Part shown: piece after piece, positions 33,620-44,937 of the stretch | How positions within the stretch are numbered: the first letter of the stretch is position 1 | Layout: every line of letters starts with the position of its first letter | Assembly: GCF_022376445.1 (NCBI RefSeq) | Contig: NW_025955079.1 | Location: 1 to 64,000, forward strand | Direction of reading: 5' to 3' | Source: Fomitopsis serialis | Lineage: Eukaryota; Basidiomycota; Agaricomycetes; Polyporales; Fomitopsidaceae | Length of the DNA: 64,000 nucleotides | The notes under the pieces: generated by a model | What the model saw: the letters and a program-made list of their open reading frames with translations, nothing else | Databases searched by the model: none | What the model was told of the DNA's origin: nothing | Translations under genes and position numbers: made by a program

Positions 33620-33735
33620 TAGTGCATTGCAGGGGTTCGGTCAACCCGCAGGGGTCAGGGGTAGGGGTACACGAGGGTAGGGGTAGGGGTTGCCATATCC
33701 AGTACACCCATACCCGCCAGTTACCCCTTATGGAA
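33620..33735. repeat. miniature relative of the GC-rich terminal-repeat element
   Basis: Begins TAGTGCATTGCAGGGGTTCG, the same end as the 31208-33065 element, followed by GGGGTA-rich DNA, and ends near GTTACCCCTTA, a shortened inverted end followed by TA. About 115 bp, MITE-like. Confidence 0.55.
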
Positions 33736-33951
33736 AGCGGCGCGGCGAGCCACCGGGGACTCACCACCAGCTCAGATTTGAATCTCGGGTTCTTACTTTA
33801 TGTGGCAAGCCAAGCCTGGGCTCGCTAGAATAAAATATACATTTACCCAAACAAGCATGCTCTCGTAAGCCTAAGTAACAATCAGCAACCGTAGTCACCC
33901 TGCAGCTCCTCCCACTCCAAGTCTCCCCTCTCCGAAATCCACCTACCCACC

Positions 33952-34311
33952 ATGTCTGGAAGTCGTGTCAGTCACAGGCCGAAGGTCCCTACAGAGAAGC
34001 GAAGAGCAGCTGAGTCACCACCACGAGATGCGAAGACATCAAAGAAATCACGCACCGAGAATCATGCTGACACTCAGTCAAGCACGAGTGGCAGTAGCCA
34101 CAAAGCCCTCACAGGCCCTCGGCCTTCAACAGCCAGTACAGGAGCTTCGGCATCGAGCACGAAGGTCTCGGCAGCGAGCAAGAAGGTCTCGGCAGCAAGC
34201 ACAAAGGCATCGACAGCGAGCAAGAAAGCATCAACGGCGAGCACGAAGGCATCAACGGCGAATGCGAAGGCGTCGACAGCGAGCACGAAGCCCTCAGTGA
34301 GGCAGCGCCAT
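33952..34311 (+). pseudogene. Lys/Ser/Ala/Thr-repeat protein, interrupted by element B
   Basis: Not recognised. Starts MSGSRVSHRPKVPTEKRRAA, then has a tandem repeat of (A)STKAS / ASKKAS type encoded by a roughly 24-bp DNA repeat at about 34140-34290. The style resembles the Lys-rich N termini of the DUF6532-like genes. The left end of element B enters at codon HQ (34312). If B and one AT are taken out, the frame continues past 52150 as an Arg/Asp/Glu-rich stretch with no immediate stop, so this gene was probably broken by the insertion. Confidence 0.6.
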
Positions 34312-34336
34312 CAGGAAAAACCCACTTGGCTTGGCA
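34312..34336 (+). repeat. left terminal inverted repeat of element B
   Basis: CAGGAAAAACCCACTTGGCT and onward, the inverted counterpart of 52125-52149 with a few differences. Flanked by AT. Confidence 0.8.
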
Positions 34337-34698
34337 AGATTGGGTGAAGCTTTACAAGATAAGTTGAACATATATGAGGCCATGTAAGATCTATCTTACT
34401 TGGGCATGTACAACTCCAGCTTGCTGCACTTGTAAAAGCCTTGTAGACTTGAATAAATGTAGATTAATGTCTGTGGTGCCTGTTCAAAAGACGTTGTAAT
34501 TTCTTGTCATCCCAAGAATACTTTCCAAGAGACTTCATTTGTATTCAAAGCTTCAATACAAGCTGTTGCTCATTGTTCTCAGTTCTGCATTGAAGTGACA
34601 TGACAACAATGACACAATTGTATTCATTGAACTGTAGTATATTACTTTGCAATTGTATCTACTGTATGCTCTGAATCGTAGTACTAGGGAGTGTACAT
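34337..34698. other. non-coding left shoulder of element B
   Basis: AT-rich stretch with repeated CTTG, CAAG and GTAAGAT words, as in the other subterminal regions. I see no gene. Confidence 0.5.
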
Positions 34699-35741
34699 TC
34701 ACCTATATAATGGAGAACATGCATAGGAACATGCGTAACAAGGTAGGAGACAATGCACAAATGGAAATGAGAACAAGAAGATCAATGCAAGAGCGGAGCG
34801 ACAAAGAAGAGAAACGCGCCACGAACCGGATGTGCCACCAAGGCCACCGTGCGTTGACGAGGTCCTATGCGATAGCACGGTGTCCGATATAATGAGCAAC
34901 GACGGGCGCACGACGATCCTACCACACGCACGGCGTCGGGTGGGCGTACCAGTCCTAGCCCTTCGCCTTCTGCGTCCCCGAGGCGCGGTCATCGGATATA
35001 AAGGGCGAGCCCTCGACCGGCCCGTTTGCTTCAGCATCGGCGGCGAGGGACTCTTGCTCAATGACGTGGGGCGTCCCGTGGGTGCTGTGCGAGGCGATGC
35101 GGATGTTTGCGTCGACGAAACCCGGTGGCGTCGACGGCGATGCGTACGATGCGGGGCTCGTCTAAGTCGAGTACGACTGTTCAGGCGTGTCGGGCGTGTC
35201 GGGGCTCGTGGGCGGACTTGGGTACGCCGTGCTGGCGTCGACGGGCATGGGGTGGGCTTCGGTGGCGACGTCGACGGACGCGCGGCAAAGCTTGGCGTGG
35301 TGGTCGACGTGGCGCCGTATGACGTCGTCGACAGTACTGGTGTCGGCGCAGGCAAGGGGAGCACGTACGTTGGGTATGGCCCGTGGCCCTTGAAGTCCCT
35401 CCGCACCTTCGCCTCGAACTCCTTCAACGCTGCAGGCTCGATGTTGAGCTGCCACTCGAGGTAAGAGCACATCTCTCGCTCCATTTGGTTGATCTCGCGG
35501 AGGGCGAACATGCCCTGGCCAACGATGCTCCACGACTTGTTCGAGTATGTGTCGTTGCAGATGACCTTGGACGCACGCGATCATGAAGGCGGAGATGAAT
35601 AGACGGTGGTTCCCCGCCGCCCGTGTGAAGTCGCGTTCTATGGAGGGCGTAGGCGAGAAACAACGCAAGAGGCGGTGACGGTGCTGGCGGATTGGCGGTG
35701 GATAATGGAGGGAGGTCCGGGCACGCTAACAAATGCGTCAC
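34699..35741 (-). pseudogene. fungal cyclin fragment (captured host gene)
   Basis: Cyclins of the PCL/PHO80-like type activate cyclin-dependent kinases. The minus strand has LFLAYALHRTRLH (about 35660-35625), NHRLFISAFMIA, then in the next frame SKVICNDTYSNKSW, GQGMFALREINQMEREMCSY, LEWQLNIEPAALKEFEAKVR and PYPTYVLP (end about 35356). These are consecutive blocks of the conserved Agaricomycete cyclin box. A frameshift lies between FMIA and SKVIC, and the stretch expected between RTRLH and NHRLF (about 20 residues) is missing. The rest, to 34699, is Pro/Thr/Arg-rich and also shifts frame. Defective, lying inside element B. Confidence 0.82.
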
Positions 35742-36119
35742 GAACCTCGCACAGAGCTTCGCAGTCTCTTTGTGTCCGTAGTACGGGTCAGGCTGGAGGA
35801 GTACGTTAGTGTACAGTAGGCTTGCTACTTCAGAGGTGAACGCACGATGCCATGATGTGCACTATGCCCGCTACTTCCACTCGATGGCGCTGGCGGCGGT
35901 CTTGAGGAAGTTATCTTGTTCGCTCTCCGGAAAGGCGAAGGATGGCGGGCGGTAGACGGACCCTGGACAGCAGCCATGTTGGTATGGTAGTCAAGCGTCG
36001 AGACGGAGCCACAGACAAGCGCGGTGGCGGTGGGCGACAAATGGTGGCGGCGGAGGGAGACTGGAGGGGACATAAGTCGGCACACTTGGCGTATAGCGAC
36101 ACAGAAGCCTCGGAAGGGG

Positions 36120-36670
36120 TTAAGCAAGCGAGCGTGCGTCAGCGCCGTGCATTGGCATACCCGTACCGTATACACTTTCTGCACCAGTGAAGGCGATGGG
36201 CAAGTGGGCACGTGGATCAGTGAACAATCGCATGGGTGGCTGGCCGGCTGAGAGGGTGCACGGAAGCGGGACAAGAGGGGCGCATGCGAGGCACGCGAGA
36301 GGGGCCATGGGTGAGGGTGTATGATCGTGTGAGTGGGCAAGAGGGCAGGTAGGCCCGCAGAAAAGCGGCCAGCCGGCCAGCAAGCGAGAGGGCAACGGCA
36401 AGCGGGCGGGAATACGAGGCCGGGCTGGCGGGTGAGCAGCGTGGGTGGGCTGGCAAGTGAGTGGATGTGTGGACGAGGAAGCGAGCAAGTGGATGCGCAG
36501 ATGGACGAGCTGGCGAACACACGATCAGGCGGAGGCACAAGTGGGCGGACGGGCAAGATAGATGGAGAGTAGCTGAGCAGGGAGACGTACATAGGCGGCC
36601 AGACTGGAAAGTGAGCAGACGGTCGAGTGGGCAGGCGGTCGAGTGAGCAGGCGGTCAAGTGAGTATGATG
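36120..36670. repeat. purine-rich G/A/GCGAG minisatellite in element B
   Basis: Degenerate tandem words such as GGGCAAG, GCGAGCAAG and GGTCGAGTGGGCAGGC. Long open frames here are compositional. At about 36147 GTGCATTGGCATACCCGTAC resembles the ends of the GC-rich element, so part of this may be another diverged member. Confidence 0.5.
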
Positions 36671-38151
36671 GAATGCGAGCTGTTGCATAGCACAGACAAA
36701 AGCACTATGCTGAGCGATAGCGCACTGACGAAAAGGATGTGGGTCAATATTTCCAACAAGGATGTCCCTGGGTGCATACGTACGATCCCTTAGAACTCAG
36801 CTGCTCTGAGGATGTGAGCACTGGGAAAGTCAGAAGCGAGCGTCTATGACTTGCATCCGCGCCGCAAATCGCAGTCTCGCGCGGCGTCCGCTTTCTCGCC
36901 CATCCGCTTTCTCGTACGTCTGTTCACTGCTTTCTCGCACTTCTGTTCAGTGCATGCTCAAAGTTCTCTCCTTCTCTGCTAGCTCTTTCGCCCGCCTACA
37001 TCTTACCGTATGCGCATTGCCGTCTGCCGGCCAACTCGCGCGAGTGGTACAAGGCCACTTCCTCCTTCTCCTTCCTCCCTGGGCCGTCATGCATGCTCCC
37101 GCGGTCCGATTTCTGCCCTGGGAGGTCCTTCTCTAACGTTTGGTACGTTGATTTGGAATCTTGCAGCTCTAGCGAGACTTAAACACGACTGCACAGGCTC
37201 GGACTCGCATGATGTGAAGGCAGTGAATGCAAGTCCACCGATAGGACCTCACAGAATGCGAGGAATGCAGAGCAAAGGAGGCGGTAGGGAGGTGAGTACT
37301 TAGAAGGATGCAAGAGAAAGACGATGGGACATGGAATGGAAGGGCACGATGCGACGATGCAAGTACGGAGTGTGAGCACAGAAGCCCAGGTTCGCCCTCG
37401 ATCTTACCTCCGCCTCACCACCGTTGTCGCTAGTGCCTGCGCCAGTATGCGTATCGATGCGCGATGCTTGCCACGAAGATAGCGGCCACGCTGCCGCTCC
37501 AGGGCTGGGTCAGCTCCGCCATCCAGAAGGAGCTGCCCTGGGACGGTGACGATGATAGTTGCGTATGGTCCCTCGCAGGTGAGCTTCACCCGGCGTGCAT
37601 CATTGCATGTGCTGACTCACCGCAGCGGGCTTCAGCACCTCCTGCCCCACGGTGAACCCCCAACCTGCCCATGCAGACCTTCCCCTTGCGCCCGTGATCG
37701 GCCAGAACGCCAGCGTGTTGTACAACAGCACTGGCGGGCGCGCCCGTCTCCGCCGACGGGAGACGTGGATGGCATGGTGACACAACATGAACACGACGTT
37801 CACCACGATCCTCTCGGACAGCGGCGTTACGACCGTGTTGGACGGCCTGCGCGGAATGGTCTTCGCGGGCCCGCCGCGTGAACACGTTGGGTTCGGGGAG
37901 TCTGCGGTGAGTCTGCGGTGATCACAAAACGGATGGTGGAGCAGTGCATCGACCGTAGCACAGTGAGTACCATGGCTTGGCTTGAAGTACAGTAATTGCA
38001 TATCTATTTGAGACCTCATTTGTACGTATAGTAGACTTGTGAAATGGATGATAATGGAAACAACAGACTCCGGTGTGAAGCTCATACTCAGAAGCTGTGT
38101 GACTAGTACTGGTATGTCTGTATGTCTGTACATCTACCAGTATGTCTACGT
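36671..38151. other. no supported gene; possible degenerate coding fragment at 37460-37900
   Basis: Around 37464-37880 short plus-strand frames (MLATKIAATLPLQGWVSSAI; LPLAPVIGQNASVLYNSTGG; NTTFTTILSDSGVTTVLDGL) look protein-like and are separated by intron-like GTGAGC...CCGCAG DNA, but I cannot name the family. The remainder shows nothing I can support. Confidence 0.35.
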
Positions 38152-41100
38152 CTACCATAATGTCTGGTAAGCATATTTGGTACCCCAGTTGTTCAAGAGG
38201 AACTTCGTTGCCTTGTCCAGTACAGTATTCGACGTCCAGTCTTGTGGTACTTGAGCAGGTAAATCTACGGACAAGGGCTTAGGGAATTTGGGAATCAGCT
38301 GACACGACTGACGAATCAGTCTTAATGGTACTATCTCCCCGGCTGTGGTCCCATCCACTCTCAACGGCATCTTCTGGACGTCGTACATCATATGTACAGG
38401 GTCTGCCGAGGCCGGGAGCTTTGCGTACCACTCAACGTACGCCAATGGACCTGAGTGAGCCCATTCTTCCGGTGCAGGCATGTCCGCCATCATCCCATGC
38501 TGACGTATCTTCTGAGGCAAGCGGAAAATGACCTTCACCCGCCCGATTCTGGTACCTAGATTTTCCCGGTCAGTAGCTTGTAAGTGGGCATATATTCTGA
38601 ACATACCTTGTAGTCCCGTTGCCTCCGCGTCATCACCCTGTAAGACCACTACGGTATCGAATCTTGCCGCGTCTGTTCCGCACGCCGGTTTGGCTTTGAC
38701 AGCGTCGCGTTCAGGTTGAGTGTCGGTAAGGGGAATCGTCTGAACTTGAAGTTATGGAAGACGTCCAGACGCGAGAATGGTAGGAACGTGCTTGCCATGT
38801 CAAGCTCCTCAGGGTAAGTCGACGGCCGAGTTTGAGCGAGTAGATGTATTGGTTCAAGGCTTTGGTGAACCCGCGAGCGTTGTGTTTGTCGGCGATCGAC
38901 TGAATCGGTTGCTGGACGACGGACGGATGCTTGGGCATCATAAGGCCGGTTCTGGGACGGTGAGGGTGAGGTTCTGGAGGGATGCGAGAGTCGTCAGAGT
39001 TGCCGGAGTCCTCTCGAAGCCTCTGGCGAAGCGTCTCGAACATCGCGACTTTCTCCTGGCGATCCAGCCATTGACCATCTGAGGGCGTGCGTCGCGATGA
39101 TTGGATGCTCGCCACGCTTTCTTCGCGCAGTCGATGTGCAAGCGTTCGAACATCTCGGTATTATAGTTGTCTGTTGTACCGAGATTTCGAATAGACACGA
39201 TGTAGTGATGTAATGAATGGAATTTGGGGATGTCTAGGTGCTCACGATACCGAGTGTCTTCAAGATGATTTGTTCTTGTGGTAGGTCTTCAACGTGTCGT
39301 CCATGTACAAGAGGGTCGTCTCGTCGTGCGTCGGATACTGCGCTAAGTAGATGAAATCGAGGAGCGCGCGGAAGGTGTGGATGACAGCGTTAGGGACTCG
39401 ACCTACGAGGCACCCCAGAAGAATGCGGGCCATGTCTTTGCGCTCGCTGCCGGACACCTGCGAGAGCGAGGAAATCCCGTTCTTGAAATGTCGAGTTCCA
39501 TACGCGGGCGGAAGACATCGGATACGGGCGTCGAGCTCCTTCTCGTCCATAAGTTCGCCGCACCATTCGACGATGTGCTTGAAGACGCCCTGGTAGAGCT
39601 GGTGGAGGACGTCGGGGGTGATGCACATGTGGATGTCGGTAAATGGTAGGTCCTTCCAAAACGGCTCAACAACGTAGCCGGAGACATTGAAGTCCTTACA
39701 CGCATTGAAGAATGGTGAAGATCCCTTCACGCCTTTCGCCTTCGCCTTGCGTAACACGTCCAGTGTCCAGAGCTGGCGTCGGGGGTCCTTGGTGCGTCTT
39801 CTCCAAGGCAGACTCGGGACATTGACAGATGCTGCAGGTCCCGTACTTGGCACAAGTGACCAAGCATTGCTCGGGATAATCTGCGACGTACGATGCGAGA
39901 ACAGGGTGTACTCGGCGAACCTTTCCATCGCCCCGGTAACATCGATTCCTTTTTCCCGGCCTCGATCAACGGCTTGAGGATCATCTTCACTGAGCTATGG
40001 AAAAGCTGCTGCACCATAGCGCGGTGCTTGCGCTCAGTGAGGCCAGTTGAGTCCACCTTGTCTACAGACAAGTACCCGATCAGCACACAGGCATGTTCTG
40101 AAGGCTTACGTCGCAAGGCCTTCGGAATGTTGCCTAGGGTCATGTACACAGGGTAAGCGGATTTGTTGCCTGAGAATTGGGTGAGTTGTGTTTTATCTGT
40201 CGAGATGATCACCGGGGCCAACGCTGCACCAGCCGGTAGGAGACTCTTGCATTCACGGTGACGTTAGTAATTGTCTTTGACTAAGCAGTATGAGACTCAC
40301 TTGTACGGCGTGCCACCACTTCCCTGTCCACATCTCAGAATAGATGCGGTTCTGCTTCGTTGCATCCGAAAACATCCAACTCGGCCGGTAAACAATGTGG
40401 TCGGAGTGAGCTGGATTTCCGAGTAGAGCCTTGATGGCTTCGATGATGCATCTGAACTGCAGCAGATGCCGTTCGCCTGGTCGATCCTTGAACGAAAGCC
40501 AGTGCTCCTTCCACCGTGCACGCTCCGGCAGGGAGTCGACCTTTTGCAGAAGGGCTCTCGTGTTATGGTACGAGAGTCCCAGTTTCTCCCTGACCTATAT
40601 ATATTGTCAGACTTTTCGAGTTCAGCTCACTAAATGCAACGCACGCACCGAAGGTATATCCAGAAACCTATCAACAGCACCCTGACTGATACCCTCCTTG
40701 ATACACCAGGAGGCGATCTCCCAGTCCGTTTCGGATTCGAACGGCTCCCATAGTGATTTAGGAGGGTCGTCCTCGTCTACGGTAAGCAAGTCAGTATTTG
40801 TATGACAGCTCATTCGCATTCAGCACTTGCCTGCGCATCTTTGCCTGTCCTTATCTTTCCTCTTTGCAAGATGGTGTCGCCAGGCTTCTTGAACGGTTTG
40901 TCCCTCTCCTCTCACCGCCCCAGCTTTCTGATCCACGACCTCGACTCGGGTGTCATCGTCATCATCCAGCGCGATGGCTGTGCGTCGTGCTGGTGCTGAC
41001 GAGGACTCTGCAGTTCTTGCAGTGCGACTCGGCCCGGCGGTAGGCACAAAGATGAGGTCTTGTGCTTCGTCTTCGTCCTCGTATTCGCCCTCATCCTCGG

Positions 41101-41592
41101 TCTGGTCCTGGCTCAGATCTTCTCGCTCGAACGCCGCGTCGGAGCGGACGTATGATGGTCCGGCAGCAGTCTCGTTATAGTGTTCGTCCCATAGTTCGTC
41201 GGTGCCGTCACAATTGCAGTCCGTTGGTGCGTCGTCCCGAGCTATACCACTTGATGTGCTTGCTGCCGGAGCAGGTGAGCGCGTATACCTTTTGTAAGAT
41301 CAGTAGCACTTCTACGAGGTAAAATTAAAATATGTACTCACCTGCGGTCAGCATGCGCCTTCCTAGTGCTTGTTGCACCGCGGTTCCTCTTGTTGTCCAC
41401 CACCACTTCATTCTCGCTGCTAGAGTCCTCCGAATCCACGAAGATTTCCCGCAGCTTTCCTTTCTTGTACCAGCGACATTGGCGGCTGGTTGACTGGTGA
41501 GCCATTAAGCCTTGCGTGGTGTCGAAGTATCCATAACACGCCTCGCAGGTCTGTGCGAACAGGTCTTCCAAACCGCGCGATTTCTTCGGCAT
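38152..41592 (-). pseudogene. Plavaka-family transposase of element B, frameshifted
   Basis: Homologue of the intact transposase at 8697. From the ATG at 41592: zinc finger CEACYGYFDTTQGLMAHQST...CRW; acidic exon; LWEPFESETDWEIASWCIKE; VDSLPERARWKEHWLSFKDR; VIISTDKTQLTQFSGNKSAY; FTDIHMCITPDVLHQLYQGV; GTRHFKNGISSLSQVSGSER; TTDNYNTEMFERLHIDCAKK; C terminus NNWGTKYAYQTLW at 38152. The three proposed catalytic acidic residues are still encoded. One-base shifts occur near 39920, near 39270, near 39090 and near 38750, not explained by introns. Divergent from the passenger genes, with about 1 kb between. Confidence 0.88.
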
Positions 41593-42628
41593 GTTCTACT
41601 CTTCTTGGTAAGCTTCTACATGCACAGTAAATCCGCGTCCAAAGAAACAGAAATTCCACGAACACTCACCCGTATTCGCAGCGAGCAGCGAGGGCTCTGG
41701 GATGGTGGTGATGGTGAGTTTTTGCGTTCAGAATGGTGGCGTAATTCGCAAGCACCTCTGCGGCGTTTAAACGCCAAGGTGCCTTTCTTACGTCTTGTCC
41801 AGCGTCGGCCGTGCTTGCTTTCAAGCGCTACTTGGATCAGCAAGTCTTGTTGTATCTCTATCACAGCTAGTGCGTCTGTCTCTCCAGATAATCGTGTTCA
41901 ACACTTTACCTTCGTTTGTCATGCCCTTACTTCGCTCACCGTTCGTTTGTTTACATATTCACAGAGGTGCCTGGTCGTACGCAATCTCTTATTCGCCCCC
42001 ACGCTTCTGCCAACAGCCCTACCTGAGTTCTGGTGAGCGCATTGAACGGCTTTCAAGAAAGCCCTCGTGTTACCTACGACGAGCAAGGATATTAGTGAGT
42101 ACCTACATTGCTCTGGTCAGGTCTGAGATGCCGTTCTGTATTCTGTAGCCGAGTGAGTGCGGCGAGGCCGCACTCATCCAAATAAGGAAACTATCCGCCC
42201 AATTGTCAGCATGAACACGGTGAAGTGTTCAATGGCAACGGGATGCGGGATGCGATATGCGGTACACCTTATGCGGTGTGCCGATGGTGGAAAATACGAA
42301 CCGTCCGTCATCACATCCTCCTAAGCTTGTGCGCACGGATCCTATCTTCGTGAGGGAAGAAGGACGCCTCGGCAGCATTGTGCTGTCCCAATCACACAGG
42401 TCGTATTGTTGCATGTGGGTTCGATAGATCGTTATTGGACGATAAGATCGTGAGTGCCGCTGTTTCCCAGTGCCCGCATTCTGCAGCAGACTGGGGCCCC
42501 TAGACCTTGGTGGCTGGCTTCTAGTGGCGCCGGTGGCGGTCACTTGGGCCCTCAATCATTATCTTATGTATGCGGTACTTCTTTCAGTCGGATCTACCTC
42601 AGGCACCAAACCGTATCCCGTTTCCCTC
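41593..42628. other. intergenic region between divergent transposase and passenger genes of element B
   Basis: No convincing coding exon. Probably holds the two promoters; pyrimidine-rich tracts occur on both sides. I cannot exclude a 5' non-coding exon for the 42629 gene. Confidence 0.4.
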
Positions 42629-44628
42629 ATGTCCTCGATACGTTACGTTCACGGGCGCGATCCGCACATCGTCGCCGACCCCGGCTCGGACGACAGACAC
42701 GTCATTGACTACGCTCACCACTACAGGCTATCGTCTAAGGACACCCCTACAATTTCCGACCTTTGGGAGGGGGATACTGAAGGTAAGCACATCGCATCGC
42801 ATCACACACAGAAGCAATCTCACCTCGAGCACCTCAGGCGCATCGCTCTCTCCCCCATCCTCTGCCAGTGGTCCAACGTTCTCCCCCGAGCCCGGGGAGA
42901 AAGGGCTCTACGAAGATATTGCAGAGCTGGGCAACACGATCAAGCAGTGGCACCTCGCCGACAAGATCTTCGGAGCGCTGCTCGAAAAAGACGGTTTCCC
43001 TTGGCTCTTCAACACCATCATTAGCCACGACAACATCACTATCCAGGACTGGCAGGAAACAAGAGCATTCCTTGAAGACCATACACTACTCCTACGTTAC
43101 CTATCGTGCGTAACAGGCGCCTTATGACACCACTGTACACGCTGATATTTTTCCGAAAGTTTTGCTTACGACCCCGCCATGCGCAAACTGGACGTATTCG
43201 GGCCATCGAACCTACATCAGGTAGTCACCAATTCGATGACCAAAGCAGTCTCATCCACAGTCCAGCCATCATCGGCCCAAGTTGTTCTCATGGACGGCGC
43301 GCGAGCACTCATCAACGATAACGTCGGATACATCCCTGACGCCGTGATGACAATCGGCGTGACAAAGAAACTGTCGACAAACGATCCAATCAACGTCACT
43401 CTTGACACGTTTGTGACTGAGACATCGTACACCCAGACCCTCAAGAAGATGCTCAAGAAAGTAAGTAAACCTTTGTATTTGATCGGTTGTTGACTCACTA
43501 TTCACAGCTCCTTATTGCAATGGTGAAACAGGGCGAGGGTCCGCTCCTCTTCACCGGTATCAACATCGATGAACTCGACTACATCGATCCAACCAAAGAC
43601 AATTCAAAGCCGGACGACAAAGGCTTTGTAGCTGGAGGCGGCGAGGAGAACGACGTACTGTGCACCGGCTGGAAGCGAGGAGATGAAGTGCTTGTCGGTA
43701 GGCTCAAAGGCCAATGGTTTGTCTTCATCCCAGAAGATCGCGACGGATTGCAAGAAGCCCTCGATACGTACACTGTGATTGACGACTGGATGAAGTGGTT
43801 CTATTGTGTGGTACGTAACTGTCGTCTTTACCTACATTCCGTTCGATTGGCGCTAACCTCACTCAGCCCATCCAGCATGAATACCCGGAGGGCTCAGACG
43901 TCGCTGCAGTGCGCGATGCCGTCGTCAAGAAATATCGAGGGGCTATCCGCAACATTCGCGAAGAGGCGCACAACCAACGCTTGCACGCTCTACTCCTCGA
44001 GGCGATCAAGAAGCGGAAGGCAGACCTCGTGGCCAGCCTGCGGCGGCAGCTCCTCGAAACACCGGACTTCTTCGACCCTCCCATACCGGATCCCATCCCT
44101 TCGTTCGTCAACGACATCTGGGGCGGCGCGCGCCATATGGTGGAGGACATCTTTAACGGGCGTGGTTACCGGGCCAACGACAGCAACTCGAATGCGCCCA
44201 GAGGTGCCGCCAAGCGAGCAGCTCTCCTCGAAGTAGCAGATAGCCTGAAGCGACAACTCGAGGAAGATGAGAAGGCAGGCGACGCCGAGATCATCGACAG
44301 CTTCTGCAAGAAGCAGCGCATGAACACGCCGCCGCCGCCTGTCCACTTGCAGGAAGGCGCGTCGCAGGAGACCCTAATCGGAGACAAGGGGCACAGTGAC
44401 GATTCTGCCAACAGCTCTTTTGACTCGCAGGGCAGCGGGGAATCTGCCGGCAGCGCGTTCGATCTCAACCTGGCCTTGGCCGACTTCCGCTCGCTGGCCA
44501 CCTCCCGTGAGACGAGGAGCGACACTAGGGGAGCGTCGAGGGGAGCGTCGAGGGGAACGTCGAGGGGAGCGTCGAGGGAACGTCAAGGGAACGTCGAGGG
44601 GAGCATCGAGGGGAACATCGGTGAATAG
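42629..44628 (+). CDS. unknown 595-residue protein, passenger gene 1 of element B, intact, 5 exons
   Basis: Not recognised. Exons at 42629-42782, 42838-43105, 43160-43460, 43508-43810 and 43867-44628 join in phase without stops; all introns are GT...AG of 47-56 nt. Start MSSIRYVHGRDPHIVADPGS; an in-frame ATG lies upstream at 42567, so the start is uncertain. Then come LYEDIAELGNTIKQWHLADK, DGFPWLFNTIISHDNITIQD, FAYDPAMRKLDVFGPSNLHQ, GPLLFTGINIDELDY and VLVGRLKGQWFVFIPEDRDG. A basic helical region (KKYRGAIRNIREEAHNQRLH) follows, and the C terminus has repeated RGASRGASRGTS from a 12-bp DNA repeat. The even folding pattern and conserved-looking motifs suggest a real protein. Same strand as, and just upstream of, the TET/JBP-like gene; element A lacks this part. 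Confidence 0.75.
44510..44628 (+). repeat. 12-bp tandem repeat at the 3' end of passenger gene 1
   Basis: Units GGGGAGCGTCGA and GGGGAACGTCGA repeated about eight times, encoding alternating RGAS/RGTS, then VEGS/IEGN after unit-phase drift. Confidence 0.8.
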
Positions 44629-44937
44629 GCATCAGTGAGTGAATGTGGCTGCGTAGTGGCAGTGTAGTGGCGGCGTAGTTTACAGTTGGTAGCATCTCGT
44701 CTTCGTTGTTCTTCGACCATCGCTTTCATGTCGTTTTCGTATTGCTTTCTTGTAGCGCCTGTGAAATACATCATTCATGACATATCGCCGGGGTCGTGTG
44801 AGCAAACATAAGTGAGAATAATAAGTCTTGGGCGCCTTCACGTCTAGTGATGCTAGTCTAATGCTAAGTACATACCTTCCTACTACCACCAGTAGTCTGT
44901 AAAGCACCTCTCATCAGTACTGTCTTACTCGCACGTC

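Noticed and set aside
35825..36688. 287-residue minus-strand open frame
   Set aside because: Compositional frame across a minisatellite; no conserved motif.
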